The translations under genes were made by a program, and so were the position numbers. Positions 8,550-17,888 of a DNA stretch of 46,078 nt are shown piece by piece; the first letter of the stretch is position 1, and the number at the start of each line of letters is the position of its first letter. Below the pieces are notes generated by a model that did no database searches, was not told the origin of the DNA, and saw only the letters and a program-made list of their open reading frames with translations. Source of the DNA: Megasphaera paucivorans (GTDB lineage Bacteria > Bacillota > Negativicutes > Veillonellales > Megasphaeraceae); NCBI RefSeq assembly GCF_900103535.1, contig NZ_FNHQ01000020.1, positions 1-46,078 on the forward strand. The letters are read 5' to 3'.

Positions 8550-9935
8550 ATGGCAGCCTTTACGATACAAGAAGTTGAGAAAGCAACAGAAGGAACAGTA
8601 TCATATCCAATTCAAGATGAAATGTTTTTTTCTAAAGTAGAAACGGATACAAGAAATATAGGTCCCGGATCGTTATTTGTTGCGCTGAAAGGTGAAAAAT
8701 TTGATGGGCATGACTTTGTATGCCAAGCGCGTGATAATGGGGCGACCGGTGCAGTTGTACAGGAATATAGAGAAGAATATAAGAAAGATAATTTTGCTGT
8801 TATTCTTGTTGCCAACACAGTAACCGCATATCAGGGATTAGCAAGGTTCCATCGGCGGCGTTTTGATATTCCCATTGTGGCTGTAACGGGCTCTGTGGGT
8901 AAAACGACAACACGTAATATGATTGCGTCTGTTTTGGCACAGAAATATACTGTTTTGCAGACAGAAAAAAATTTTAATAATGAAATTGGGTTGCCGAAGA
9001 CATTGCTGCAGTTAACGGAAAATCACGGTGCTTGCGTTGTGGAAATGGGAATGCGCGGACTGGGACAAATTGCTGATTTAGCGGCTGTAGCGGAACCGAC
9101 GGTTGGCGTTGTGACTAATGTGGGAAAAAGTCATATTGAACTGCTGGGATCTCAGGCCAACATTGCCAAAGCGAAAAGTGAACTAGTCAAAGCTCTGACG
9201 GAAAATGGGGCGGCAATTTTAAATCAGGATGATCCGTATACTGCGGCCATGGCTGATTTGTGCAAAGGAAAAGTTGTCAGTTTTGGCTTGGGTAATGATG
9301 CTGTTATACAGGGAAGCCGCATTTTTATGGATGAGCAGGGTGTACATTTTACGTGCCGCTGTTTTGATGAAATGTTTGACGTATTGATTCCATCTCTGGG
9401 AGAACATAATGTTTACAATGCGTTGGCGGCTATTTCTGTAGGTCGGATACTGGGGCTTTCAGATAGAAAAATGCAAAAAGGACTGCTTGAGTATCAAAGC
9501 GAAGCAATGCGGCAGGAATTGATACGTATTGGATCGTATACGTTTATTAATGATGCGTATAATGCCAATCCTGCGTCGATGCAAGAAGCGGTCAGAACTC
9601 TTGCAAAACTTGGAAAAGGTCGTAAAATTGCTGTTCTTGGTGATATGTTAGAGCTGGGTGATTGGGCGCAGAAGGAGCATGAAAAAATTGGTATTGAAGC
9701 CGCTGCATTAGGGATTGATGCGATAATAGCGTTGGGACCTCTTGCTGAGTATATTGCATCGGCAGCTGAAAATGCTGGAATGATCGAAGTGCATACAGTA
9801 GAAAATCATGCAGCAGCGGCATCTTGTTTAAAGCATATCCTTCAGCCGGGAGATACCGTTCTTCTTAAAGGATCACGAGGAATGGCGATGGAGAAGATAC
9901 TGCCTTATTTTGAAAGGAAGTCATGTGAATGTTAA
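8550..9935 (+). CDS. murF: UDP-MurNAc-tripeptide:D-Ala-D-Ala ligase MurF
   Basis: MurF joins D-Ala-D-Ala, made by Ddl, to the UDP-MurNAc tripeptide and completes the cytoplasmic precursor. The P-loop VTGSVGKTTTRNM lies near residue 112. Typical later motifs are EKNFNNEIGLP, VVEMGMRG, NVGKSHIE, NDAYNANPASM and LGDMLELG. I place the start at ATG 8550 because AAAGGGGAG (8535-8543) is 6 bp upstream. ATG 8544, two codons earlier, abuts the Shine-Dalgarno sequence directly. The protein is about 461 aa, and its end overlaps the mraY start by 7 bp. Confidence 0.95.
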   Translation: MAAFTIQEVEKATEGTVSYPIQDEMFFSKVETDTRNIGPGSLFVALKGEKFDGHDFVCQARDNGATGAVVQEYREEYKKDNFAVILVANTVTAYQGLARFHRRRFDIPIVAVTGSVGKTTTRNMIASVLAQKYTVLQTEKNFNNEIGLPKTLLQLTENHGACVVEMGMRGLGQIADLAAVAEPTVGVVTNVGKSHIELLGSQANIAKAKSELVKALTENGAAILNQDDPYTAAMADLCKGKVVSFGLGNDAVIQGSRIFMDEQGVHFTCRCFDEMFDVLIPSLGEHNVYNALAAISVGRILGLSDRKMQKGLLEYQSEAMRQELIRIGSYTFINDAYNANPASMQEAVRTLAKLGKGRKIAVLGDMLELGDWAQKEHEKIGIEAAALGIDAIIALGPLAEYIASAAENAGMIEVHTVENHAAAASCLKHILQPGDTVLLKGSRGMAMEKILPYFERKSCEC

Positions 9936-10897
9936 ATACGCTGATCTATGGATTTGCAGTCAGCTTGGTCATAGCACTGGCATTAGGTCCATTTGTTATA
10001 CGGGAATTAAAATCCTTTCACGCTCGTCAATCGGAGCGGGAAGAAGGACCGGCGAGCCATAAAATAAAAGCGGGGACTCCAACTATGGGAGGCGTTTTAA
10101 TTTTAACGGCTTTAGTGGTATCTTGTTTGGTTTTTGATCCGCTGGATCTGCGTAAGGGATTGGCCCTGTTTTTGACATTAGGTCATGGAGCAATTGGTTT
10201 TTTAGACGATGGAATCAAATCATTGAAGCATCGGAACTTGGGTCTTACGGCAAAGCAAAAATTGATCGGGCAGTTTATTATGGCAGCAATGTTCTGCGGT
10301 ATCTTAAAAGTATATTTGGATTTTCCTACGACGTTGTGGATACCATTTACAAACTGGCATATTGAAATTGGTATATTCTATTACTTGTTTGTCTTTGTGA
10401 TGATAGTCGGAACGAGTAATGCCGTGAATCTTACCGATGGACTAGATGGTTTGGCAGCCGGTTCTTGTGCAATTACTTCTGTGGCGTATGTAGTTATTGC
10501 TGTGGCTTTGGGATATATTAATTTTGCCGTATTTTGCGCAGCTATGGCCGGAGCTTGTTTAGGATTTTTATTTTATAACCAGCATCCGGCAAAAATGTTT
10601 ATGGGTGATACGGGTTCCTTGGCATTAGGGGGAGCATTGGCGGCAATGGCAATTCTTACGAAAACGGAATTGCTTCTTATTATAGCCGGCGGTTTATACG
10701 TGATTGAAGCATTATCGGTAATTATACAGGTTACTTCCTTTAAGACTCGGGGGGTACGTGTGTTTAAGATGAGTCCGATCCACCATCATTTTGAATTATC
10801 AGGGTGGAGTGAAGTGAAAGTTGTTACGGTTTTTTGGAGTTTTTCAGCAATAATGGCAATTATTGCCATTATTATTGTATTGTCCACGACTAATTAA
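9929..10897 (+). CDS. mraY: Phospho-N-acetylmuramoyl-pentapeptide transferase MraY
   Basis: MraY is the integral membrane enzyme that transfers phospho-MurNAc-pentapeptide to undecaprenyl phosphate, forming lipid I. The 322-aa protein is hydrophobic throughout (about ten membrane segments). It keeps the acidic GFLDDGIK loop, NLTDGLDGLAAG (near residue 167), FMGDTGSLALGG and the histidine-rich SPIHHHFELSGW near residue 285. These are all catalytic or Mg2+-binding regions of the family. The start overlaps the end of murF. Confidence 0.96.
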   Translation: MLNTLIYGFAVSLVIALALGPFVIRELKSFHARQSEREEGPASHKIKAGTPTMGGVLILTALVVSCLVFDPLDLRKGLALFLTLGHGAIGFLDDGIKSLKHRNLGLTAKQKLIGQFIMAAMFCGILKVYLDFPTTLWIPFTNWHIEIGIFYYLFVFVMIVGTSNAVNLTDGLDGLAAGSCAITSVAYVVIAVALGYINFAVFCAAMAGACLGFLFYNQHPAKMFMGDTGSLALGGALAAMAILTKTELLLIIAGGLYVIEALSVIIQVTSFKTRGVRVFKMSPIHHHFELSGWSEVKVVTVFWSFSAIMAIIAIIIVLSTTN

Positions 10898-10918
10898 TAA
10901 TTAAAAGAGGCGTTTTCA

Positions 10919-12283
10919 ATGAGTATAATGGATTTTTCTGGTAAGACTGTACTGGTTATTGGTGCTGGAATCAGTGGCAAAGCTGCAGCACGTGTATTGG
11001 CTGGACATGGTGCATCAGTTATTTTAAATGATATGAAGAAAATTGATGCATCGGAAGAACCGTGGACGATTCTTGCCGCATCGGGTGTGAAGCTTGTTTT
11101 TGGCAGCCAGGAAACGTCTCTTCTTGATACAACGGATATTGTTGTACCTTCTCCTGTTATTTCTCCGGAAATTCCTATTATGCGGGAAGCGGTAAAAAGA
11201 GGGATCCCTATTTGGAGTGAAGTAGAAGTAGCGAGCCGTGTTACGGATGCAGATATCCTCGGAGTGACGGGTACTAATGGTAAAACGACTACGACTACGT
11301 TGCTTGGAAAAATTATGGAAGCAACTGGACGACATACTGTAGTAGGCGGCAATATTGGTATTGGACTTTCGGAACAAGCAGCGGATTTACCTGCAGGAGA
11401 TGTGGTTGTTGCAGAACTTTCCAGTTTTCAACTTGAAAATACCCAGACACTTAGACCTAAAGCTGCTTGTGTACTGAACATTACGCCAGATCATATGGAT
11501 CGGCATCATACAATGGAAGCGTATGCTGCTGCAAAAGAACGTATTTTTCGTAATCAGACCAAACAGGAAACCGCTGTTTTGAATTATGATGATCCACTGG
11601 TCAGACAAATGGAGAAGAATATACAAAGTAGGATTTTATATTTTTCAACAAATACAGAAGTTCCTGCGGGTGCTTTCTTGCGAAATGAAGAATTGATTCT
11701 GAGAATCAATGGCAGCGATACATGTATATGCCGGACGAATGAACTGAAATTATTCGGCAAGCATAATATTCAAAATTGTTTAGCTGCTTTTTTGATTGCA
11801 TATGCTGCGGGAGCACCGCTTGCGGTTATTCGTAAAGTTCTTAAAGAATTCAGCGGAGTGGAACATCGCATTGAATTTGTACGTACGATTCAAGGAGTTC
11901 CATATTATAACGATAGTAAAGGAACCAATACGGATGCATCTATTAAGGCATTGGAAGCGTTTTCCGGACATGTTATTCTTATTGCCGGGGGACATGATAA
12001 AATGACTCCTCTTGATACATTCATGCAGCTGGCAGCAAAAAAAGTGGATATACTGATTTTAGTCGGTGAAGCGGGCGACCGATTTGAAAAAGAGGCTCGC
12101 AAGGCTGGGGTGAAAACTATTTACCGCGCCGGGTTTGATATGGAAAAGGCCGTAGGAATGGCTCGAAACATGGCAGCGGCACCACAAGTAATATTGTTGT
12201 CACCTGCGTGTTCCAGCTACGATATGTATGACAATTTTGAACAGCGCGGCGACGATTTTAAACGAATTGTCTGGTCGCTATAG
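10919..12283 (+). CDS. murD: UDP-MurNAc-L-Ala:D-Glu ligase MurD
   Basis: MurD adds D-glutamate to UDP-MurNAc-L-Ala in the cytoplasm. The 454-aa sequence begins with a Rossmann loop (VLVIGAGISGKAA). It has the P-loop GVTGTNGKTTTTT near residue 115, then AELSSFQLENTQ, NITPDHMDRHHTMEAYA, NDSKGTNTDAS and the C-terminal LLSPACSSYDMYDNFEQRGDDF, which is diagnostic for MurD. An AGAGG lies upstream; ATG 10928 is an alternative start three codons in. The usual next gene, ftsW, is absent, and murG follows after 40 bp. Confidence 0.95.
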   Translation: MSIMDFSGKTVLVIGAGISGKAAARVLAGHGASVILNDMKKIDASEEPWTILAASGVKLVFGSQETSLLDTTDIVVPSPVISPEIPIMREAVKRGIPIWSEVEVASRVTDADILGVTGTNGKTTTTTLLGKIMEATGRHTVVGGNIGIGLSEQAADLPAGDVVVAELSSFQLENTQTLRPKAACVLNITPDHMDRHHTMEAYAAAKERIFRNQTKQETAVLNYDDPLVRQMEKNIQSRILYFSTNTEVPAGAFLRNEELILRINGSDTCICRTNELKLFGKHNIQNCLAAFLIAYAAGAPLAVIRKVLKEFSGVEHRIEFVRTIQGVPYYNDSKGTNTDASIKALEAFSGHVILIAGGHDKMTPLDTFMQLAAKKVDILILVGEAGDRFEKEARKAGVKTIYRAGFDMEKAVGMARNMAAAPQVILLSPACSSYDMYDNFEQRGDDFKRIVWSL

Positions 12284-12323
12284 TATGTAGTATAAGCTGA
12301 AGTGAAAATAGGGAGGAAGAGGC

Positions 12324-13442
12324 ATGCGTCGTGTCATTATATCCGGTGGAGGAACAGGTGGTCATATCTATCCCGCGATTACCATTGCCAGATCTATTGC
12401 AGATATTGAACCGACAGAGTTTTTATATGTGGGTTCTAAAGTTGGCTTGGAAAATACGCTGATACCTAAAGAAGGGCTGCCTTTTGTCACGCTGGATGTA
12501 CGAGGATTGGAACGAAAAATATCTATTCGCAATATGGTTACATTGAAAAAAACTGTTGGCAGTATGGTACAAGCCCGATGGTTATTACATAAATTTAAGC
12601 CACAAGTCGTTATTGGAACCGGAGGATTTGTTTGCGGTCCGGTACTTTTAGCGGCTAGTTTAAGCGGGATACCCACACTTATTCAGGAACAAAATGTTAT
12701 TCCGGGTATTACCAATACAATTTTAAGTAAATTTGTCGATGTTGTGGCACTCGGTTATGAAGAAGCTTCTGGCCGTTTTAATCAAAAAACAAAATTGGTA
12801 GTTACCGGAAATCCTGTCCGTAAAGATATTTTAACTGTATCTAAAAAGACAGGACGGGCTTTTTTGGGATTAGATCCGGGAAAATTTACAATTTTGGTTG
12901 CTGGTGGCAGCCGTGGTGCTCGTACAATTAATACAGCCATGGTAGAAGCGCATCAGTACTTTAAAGATGATCCGGATATACAGATTTTACATGTGACGGG
13001 AAATGCTGAATATGAACAGGTTGTGGAACAACTTCCGGGAATTAGTGAAAAAGGGAAGTATGGTTCAGGGAGTTATATTATTCCATATCTTCACCATATG
13101 CCAGAAGCACTGGCAGCGGCGGATCTAGCGGTATATCGTGCGGGAGCAGTGGGATTGGCGGAATTGACTGTACGAGGACTGCCTTCCATATTGATACCCT
13201 ATCCCTATGCAGCCGAAGATCATCAGCGATATAATGCGCAGGCTTTGGTCATGTGCGGTGCTGCAAAAATGATTTTAGATAAGATGCTTACAGGACGGGA
13301 ACTTATTGAAGAAATCGTTCATTTAAAAAACGATCCTGTGGCTTTGAAACGAATGGCTGAAGCCAGTAAGTCTTTGGGAAAGCCTAAGGCTGCATATGAT
13401 ATCGCAAAGTTGGCATTGTCCATCGCACGCGACTCAAAATAA
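12324..13442 (+). CDS. murG: UDP-GlcNAc:lipid I N-acetylglucosaminyltransferase MurG
   Basis: MurG is the GT28 enzyme at the inner face of the membrane that converts lipid I to lipid II. The 372-aa protein opens with the glycine-rich ISGGGTGGHIYPAI. It also has GTGGFVCGPVLLAA, LIQEQNVIPGITN, VAGGSRGARTIN and the UDP-GlcNAc site YRAGAVGLAELTVRGLPSILIPYP. The Shine-Dalgarno sequence gggaggaagagg is close to ATG 12324. It ends 15 bp before the murC-ddl fusion. Confidence 0.96.
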   Translation: MRRVIISGGGTGGHIYPAITIARSIADIEPTEFLYVGSKVGLENTLIPKEGLPFVTLDVRGLERKISIRNMVTLKKTVGSMVQARWLLHKFKPQVVIGTGGFVCGPVLLAASLSGIPTLIQEQNVIPGITNTILSKFVDVVALGYEEASGRFNQKTKLVVTGNPVRKDILTVSKKTGRAFLGLDPGKFTILVAGGSRGARTINTAMVEAHQYFKDDPDIQILHVTGNAEYEQVVEQLPGISEKGKYGSGSYIIPYLHHMPEALAAADLAVYRAGAVGLAELTVRGLPSILIPYPYAAEDHQRYNAQALVMCGAAKMILDKMLTGRELIEEIVHLKNDPVALKRMAEASKSLGKPKAAYDIAKLALSIARDSK

Positions 13443-13457
13443 AGGGAGTGCATACAC

Positions 13458-15779
13458 ATGTTGAATACTGTGAAAAAAGTACATTTTATAGGAATAGCCG
13501 GCGCCGGTATGAGAGCGATTGCGAATGTTTTGCTGCAAAAGGGATATTATATTTCCGGGTCTGATGTAAAGCAATCCGCTATTACAGAACGATTCGCTCA
13601 GCAGGGCGCACGTATTTGTATTGGACAGAAACCGGAAAATCTGCAAGATGCAGAACTGGTTGTTGTTTCTTCGGCAATTCACGAAGATAACGTAGAACTG
13701 CAGGAAGCACATAGGCGTAATATACCCGTTATCCATCGATCCGATGCATTGTTGGATATTATGAGCTGGGGAAAGGGAATTGCCATAGCTGGAGCACACG
13801 GAAAAACAACTACATCCTCTATGCTGGGACAGATTTTTGTAGAAGGGGGAACAGATCCGACTGTTGTCATTGGAGGAGAAGTAGATTACCTTCACGCTAA
13901 TTCTGTATTAGGAAAAGGCGAATATGTCATTGCAGAAGCTGATGAAAGTGATGGATCCTTTGTAAAATTTAACCCTTATATTGCAGTGGTTACTAATATT
14001 GATGCCGACCATATGGATCATTACGGCTCTTTGGATAATGTCATCAATGCGTTTAAGGTTTTTATACAGAAACTTGACCCAAAGGAAGGAATGGCAGTTC
14101 TTTGTTTTGACAATGAACATATCCGCAATCTGGCCCCTGCCTTAAACCGCCGTTATATATCCTACGGAATAGAAAATCAGGCGGACTACACAGCAGATCA
14201 TATCCATTATGAAAAAGGCCGACTTTGTTTTGATGTGTATCATCATGATAAAAAAATGGGAACAATGAATCTTTTTGTGCCGGGACGCCACAACGTGCTG
14301 AATACATTGGCTGCTGTTGCAGTAGCGGATGCTTGTGGTATTCCTTTTGAAAAGATCTCAGAAGCCATGTCGCATTTTCATGGAGCAAAACGCCGTTTTC
14401 AGACGAAAGGGTATGTTGGCGATGTTTGGGTCGTTGATGATTACGGACATCATCCTGCTGAAATTAATGCCACGTTAACGGCCGCTAAAGATATAGGAAC
14501 CCATCGTATTGTCTGTGTATTTCAACCGCACCGGTATACGCGAACGCAATTACTGGTGGATCGTTTTGGCGGAGCATTTAAAAATGCAGATTTGCTTATT
14601 GTTACAGATATATACAGCGCTGGCGAAACACCAATTCCGAATGTAACTGGAGAAATTATTGCCAATAAGGTTGTTGAAACAACAGGACAAGAGGTTTTGT
14701 ATATTCCTAATAAAGAAGACGTAGTAGAATATTTGAAAAAATTTGCTCAACCGAAAGAAATGATTATTACTATGGGGGCTGGCGATATTTACCGTGTGGG
14801 AGAACAATATATTGCTGAATCAAGCGGTGAAGATACGAGCAATATTGATGTAAAAACTAAAAAAATTGCCGTTGTTGTCGGCGGACCTTCGACGGAAGCT
14901 GCTGTCTCTCGTAATACAGGCGGGGCGATTGCCAAAGCTCTCATTTCTAAAGGATATCAAGTTACCGTAATGGAATTGAATCCACATATGCTGGCCCAAC
15001 AGCTGATAGATGAAAAAATTGATATTGTATTTAATGCACTGCATGGCCGGTATGGGGAAGATGGTCTGATACAGGGATTATGTGAAATGATGGGAATTCC
15101 GTATACTGGCTCCGGAGTTATGGCCAGTGCTGTAGGCATGAATAAAGTGATGAGCAAATGTGCTTTTCAAGGTGCAGGAATTGCTACCGCACCTTTCTCG
15201 TATTACTTTGAAAATCAAGGGTTAGATACTATCGCTGAAGATATTACGAAACGATTTGGTTTTCCTGTGGTTATAAAATCCGCAGGGCAGGGGTCGAGTA
15301 TCGGTACTGTTATTGTCGATGCACAAACTAAAGTTAAATCGGCATTAGTGGAAGCGTTTAAATATGGAAAATCACTGATTGCAGAGTCTTTTATTGATGG
15401 GGATGAATTTACTGTCGCGGTTATGGATAATATGGTATTCCCTGTTATTCAAATTGTATCGAGTACTGGTAAATACGATTATTATTCAAAATATACACCT
15501 GGGGTGACAAAACATCTCTGTCCAGCGCCGATTTCGGAAAATTTGACAAAAAAAATGCAGGATTTAGCAATGCAAGTCTTTCATTTATGCCATTGCAATG
15601 GTGTAGCACGTGTCGATTTTATGACGGATGCAGGGGAAAATCCTTTTGTTTTGGAAATTAATACCGTTCCAGGAATGACCAGTACAAGTTTGGTTCCCGA
15701 TGCAGCAAGAGCCATGGGAATATCCTTTGAAGAATTATGTGAAAATATATTGCTGGAAGCAGCAGTTGGTAAATTTTAA
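13458..15779 (+). CDS. murC-ddl: Fused MurC (UDP-MurNAc:L-Ala ligase) and Ddl (D-Ala-D-Ala ligase)
   Basis: One uninterrupted 773-aa frame encodes two ligases. Residues 1 to about 456 are a full MurC: HFIGIAGAGM, P-loop GAHGKTTTSSM near 112, EADESDGSF, NIDADHMDHYGS and DDYGHHPAEI. It adds L-Ala to UDP-MurNAc. After a roughly 10-residue polar linker (SSGEDTSNID) comes a full Ddl from about 465: VVGGPSTEAAVSRNTG, ALHGRYGEDG, the ATP-grasp IKSAGQGSSIG, the omega-loop YDYYSKYTPG with the Tyr typical of D-Ala-D-Ala enzymes, and LEINTVPGMT. Both halves keep their catalytic motifs. Coupling the first and last amino-acid supply steps in one polypeptide is known from Chlamydia. Confidence 0.95.
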   Translation: MLNTVKKVHFIGIAGAGMRAIANVLLQKGYYISGSDVKQSAITERFAQQGARICIGQKPENLQDAELVVVSSAIHEDNVELQEAHRRNIPVIHRSDALLDIMSWGKGIAIAGAHGKTTTSSMLGQIFVEGGTDPTVVIGGEVDYLHANSVLGKGEYVIAEADESDGSFVKFNPYIAVVTNIDADHMDHYGSLDNVINAFKVFIQKLDPKEGMAVLCFDNEHIRNLAPALNRRYISYGIENQADYTADHIHYEKGRLCFDVYHHDKKMGTMNLFVPGRHNVLNTLAAVAVADACGIPFEKISEAMSHFHGAKRRFQTKGYVGDVWVVDDYGHHPAEINATLTAAKDIGTHRIVCVFQPHRYTRTQLLVDRFGGAFKNADLLIVTDIYSAGETPIPNVTGEIIANKVVETTGQEVLYIPNKEDVVEYLKKFAQPKEMIITMGAGDIYRVGEQYIAESSGEDTSNIDVKTKKIAVVVGGPSTEAAVSRNTGGAIAKALISKGYQVTVMELNPHMLAQQLIDEKIDIVFNALHGRYGEDGLIQGLCEMMGIPYTGSGVMASAVGMNKVMSKCAFQGAGIATAPFSYYFENQGLDTIAEDITKRFGFPVVIKSAGQGSSIGTVIVDAQTKVKSALVEAFKYGKSLIAESFIDGDEFTVAVMDNMVFPVIQIVSSTGKYDYYSKYTPGVTKHLCPAPISENLTKKMQDLAMQVFHLCHCNGVARVDFMTDAGENPFVLEINTVPGMTSTSLVPDAARAMGISFEELCENILLEAAVGKF

Positions 15780-15803
15780 TTATAATGTTGGTGAGATTTT
15801 GTG

Positions 15804-16754
15804 ATGAAAAATGATGAGAAAGATATCTTTTCTATTCCAATACTGAATACGGATGATGTACAGTCTCATCAGGATGTGTCGGAGACGTTGCTGCCTCAGG
15901 ATAAATTTATTCCTCCGGAAGTACCGGACGACCCGTTGAGAAAAACTGTTTCTGATGGAGCAGAAACAGAACAGCCGCATAAGGAGCAGATCGAGGCTAA
16001 GAGCGTACTGCATTCCGGCAAATACAAAAAAAAACGGCGGACAGGAGACTTGCAGCACCGGTATCGGTTATTTGTTATACTGGCGGTCATATTGGTTTTT
16101 TTACTGTGGCTTCTTTTGCGTTTTTCTCCGGTATCCTTTGGCCGTGTGATTGTAGATGGCAACAGTACTATGTCAAATGAGGCTGTTTACCGCAGCTGCG
16201 GCATTGTCGGTCCCGTTAATGTAGTTCAATTGTCACCAGATACAATGAAGGATAATCTGAGCAATGATCTGCGTGTTGCACGAGTTGAAGTAGTACGCGA
16301 GTTTCCTGCGACGATTCACGTTACCATAGAAGAACGCAAGCCTATAGCTGTTATGACGACGATGTATGGTTTTGCGTATTTGGATGCTAATGGTGTAGTT
16401 ATTCAGCTGGGACAGAGAATTAAGGGCATATCTGTGCCTCTTTTTACAGGTAAAAAAATGGACACACTCCTTTTGGGAGATGTTATAAAAAATGGTTCGG
16501 TTCGGGATTCTTTGACATATTTACAGAATCTATCTCCTGAATATTTAAATCAAGTAGCGGAAGTAAATGTGGGAAATCCGGATAAGATTACGGTATATAC
16601 ATCGGATTCTATTCCTATCTACTTAGGAAATGGCGATCATCCGGAACAACGAGCTCATATTACAGAGGAACTGCTGCAGGAGGTCAAAAATAACCGTTTA
16701 TCTGTTGCGTATATTGACAGTGATGTTCAAGCACCTCTGGTGAAGAGTAAATAG
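15804..16754 (+). CDS. ftsQ: Cell division protein FtsQ/DivIB
   Basis: This bitopic protein of about 316 aa has a long charged cytoplasmic N-terminus (about 85 residues). One membrane helix follows (LFVILAVILVFLLWLLL). Next is a POTRA domain starting FGRVIVDGNSTMSNEAVYRSCGI and a beta domain with VVREFPATIHVTIEERKPIAV and YLDANGVVI. FtsQ scaffolds the FtsL/DivIC complex in the divisome. GGTGAG at 15790-15795 supports ATG 15804; the preceding GTG 15801 is directly adjacent. The extended acidic cytoplasmic tail is longer than in enterobacterial FtsQ. Confidence 0.88.
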   Translation: MKNDEKDIFSIPILNTDDVQSHQDVSETLLPQDKFIPPEVPDDPLRKTVSDGAETEQPHKEQIEAKSVLHSGKYKKKRRTGDLQHRYRLFVILAVILVFLLWLLLRFSPVSFGRVIVDGNSTMSNEAVYRSCGIVGPVNVVQLSPDTMKDNLSNDLRVARVEVVREFPATIHVTIEERKPIAVMTTMYGFAYLDANGVVIQLGQRIKGISVPLFTGKKMDTLLLGDVIKNGSVRDSLTYLQNLSPEYLNQVAEVNVGNPDKITVYTSDSIPIYLGNGDHPEQRAHITEELLQEVKNNRLSVAYIDSDVQAPLVKSK

Positions 16755-16766
16755 AAAGGAAAGACT

Positions 16767-17444
16767 GTGAGAGTACAAGAAGGAAAAATTGCGATTACGT
16801 TTGCCTGCGTATTATTGGGAATCATGCTGGTTACACAATATAAAGCGGCACAGAGCGTACTGCCTGTCACTTCGCAGCGTGCGGACGAACTTATTTCCAA
16901 GGTCAGGGACTTGGAGGCTGACAATAAGTCTCTGAAGAAACAAATCAGCGAACTTGGTGGGGATAAAGACACGCAATTACAGGAACTTCGCTATGATGCG
17001 GGAGTTTTGCCTGTAGAAGGGCCTGGTATTATCGTGACGCTGGATGATAGTACGCAGCCTAAAATGCAGGGGACTAATCCTAATTTATATATTATTCATG
17101 ATGAAGATTTACTGCGTATTGTCAATGAACTCCGGGCTGCAGGGGCAGAGGCATTATCAATCAATGGGCAGCGATTGATTGGTACATCGGAAATTCGATG
17201 TGTAGGGCCTAACATCAATATTAATGGTAAAATATTATCACCGCCCTTTGAAATCAAAGCTATCGGTGATATGCATTCGTTATCAGGAGCACTTAATCTG
17301 CGTGGCGGAGTCAAAGAAAGCTTAAAATATTGGGGAATTGAATTGCAAATCCGAAAATTGGAAATGATCGTTGTTCCTGCATATGAAGGCGCATTCCGTC
17401 ACGAATATGCTCGTATTTCCAAAAAGGAGGCAGATAATTCATGA
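16767..17444 (+). CDS. DUF881 membrane-anchored protein (YlxW/YlxX-like)
   Basis: This 225-aa protein has an N-terminal membrane anchor (IAITFACVLLGIMLVTQY). A coiled-coil stretch (ELISKVRDLEADNKSLKKQI) and the DUF881 core follow; in the core GPGIIVTLDDS, LRAAGAEALSINGQRL and GALNLRGGVKESL are recognisable. The family often sits between ftsQ and ftsZ in Firmicutes and relatives, but its biochemical role is unknown. The start is GTG 16767 behind AAAGGAAAG. The last four bases overlap the next start (ATGA). Confidence 0.85.
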   Translation: MRVQEGKIAITFACVLLGIMLVTQYKAAQSVLPVTSQRADELISKVRDLEADNKSLKKQISELGGDKDTQLQELRYDAGVLPVEGPGIIVTLDDSTQPKMQGTNPNLYIIHDEDLLRIVNELRAAGAEALSINGQRLIGTSEIRCVGPNININGKILSPPFEIKAIGDMHSLSGALNLRGGVKESLKYWGIELQIRKLEMIVVPAYEGAFRHEYARISKKEADNS

Positions 17445-17785
17445 TATATCCGATAATCGGTATGGCTATGGGGATATGCATAGGCATTATAATGCCTGAT
17501 TTGTCTGTTTCTCCTGATATGGCAAAACTGCTGGCGACGGCTTTGCTGGCCTGTCTTGATTCCGTATTTGGCGGAATACGGGCGACCTTGAATAAAAATT
17601 TTAATAACAGGATGTTTTTAGTTGGATTTTTTTCAAATGCATTTATGGCCGCAATTTTTGTATTCGTCGGATTACGGTTGGGTATAGATTTATATTTTGT
17701 TGTGCTTATTACCTTTGGTATGCGTATTTTTCAAAATATGGCCCGGATTCGCAGAAAACTCCTAGTTTATAAGCCTGAGAAATGA
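17441..17785 (+). CDS. sbp: Small basic protein (DUF1290, Sbp family)
   Basis: This 114-aa protein is very hydrophobic and probably spans the membrane three or four times. The region LLACLDSVFGGIRATLNKNFNNRMFLVGFFSNA is the conserved centre of the small-basic-protein family found next to ftsZ in Firmicutes. It overlaps the upstream DUF881 gene by four bases, so the two are translationally coupled. The function is unknown; genomic context suggests a role in division or envelope assembly. Confidence 0.82.
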   Translation: MIYPIIGMAMGICIGIIMPDLSVSPDMAKLLATALLACLDSVFGGIRATLNKNFNNRMFLVGFFSNAFMAAIFVFVGLRLGIDLYFVVLITFGMRIFQNMARIRRKLLVYKPEK

Positions 17786-17804
17786 AATTAATTTAAAAAT
17801 AATG

Positions 17805-17856
17805 TGGATTAATTCCTTTAGATAGTGTAAAATAATAAGGAAATCCTATCTAAAAG
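17805..17856 (+). promoter_or_regulatory. Candidate ftsZ promoter framed by an inverted repeat
   Basis: TAAAAT at 17828-17833, with a weak TGGATT 17 bp upstream (17805-17810), could drive ftsZ. CTTTAGATAG (17816-17825) and CTATCTAAAAG (17846-17856) form an inverted repeat with a one-base bulge around the -10. It could be an operator or a 5'-UTR hairpin. Confidence 0.35.
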
Positions 17857-17888
17857 TACAAGTATGCATATTCGAAGGAGGAAACAAT

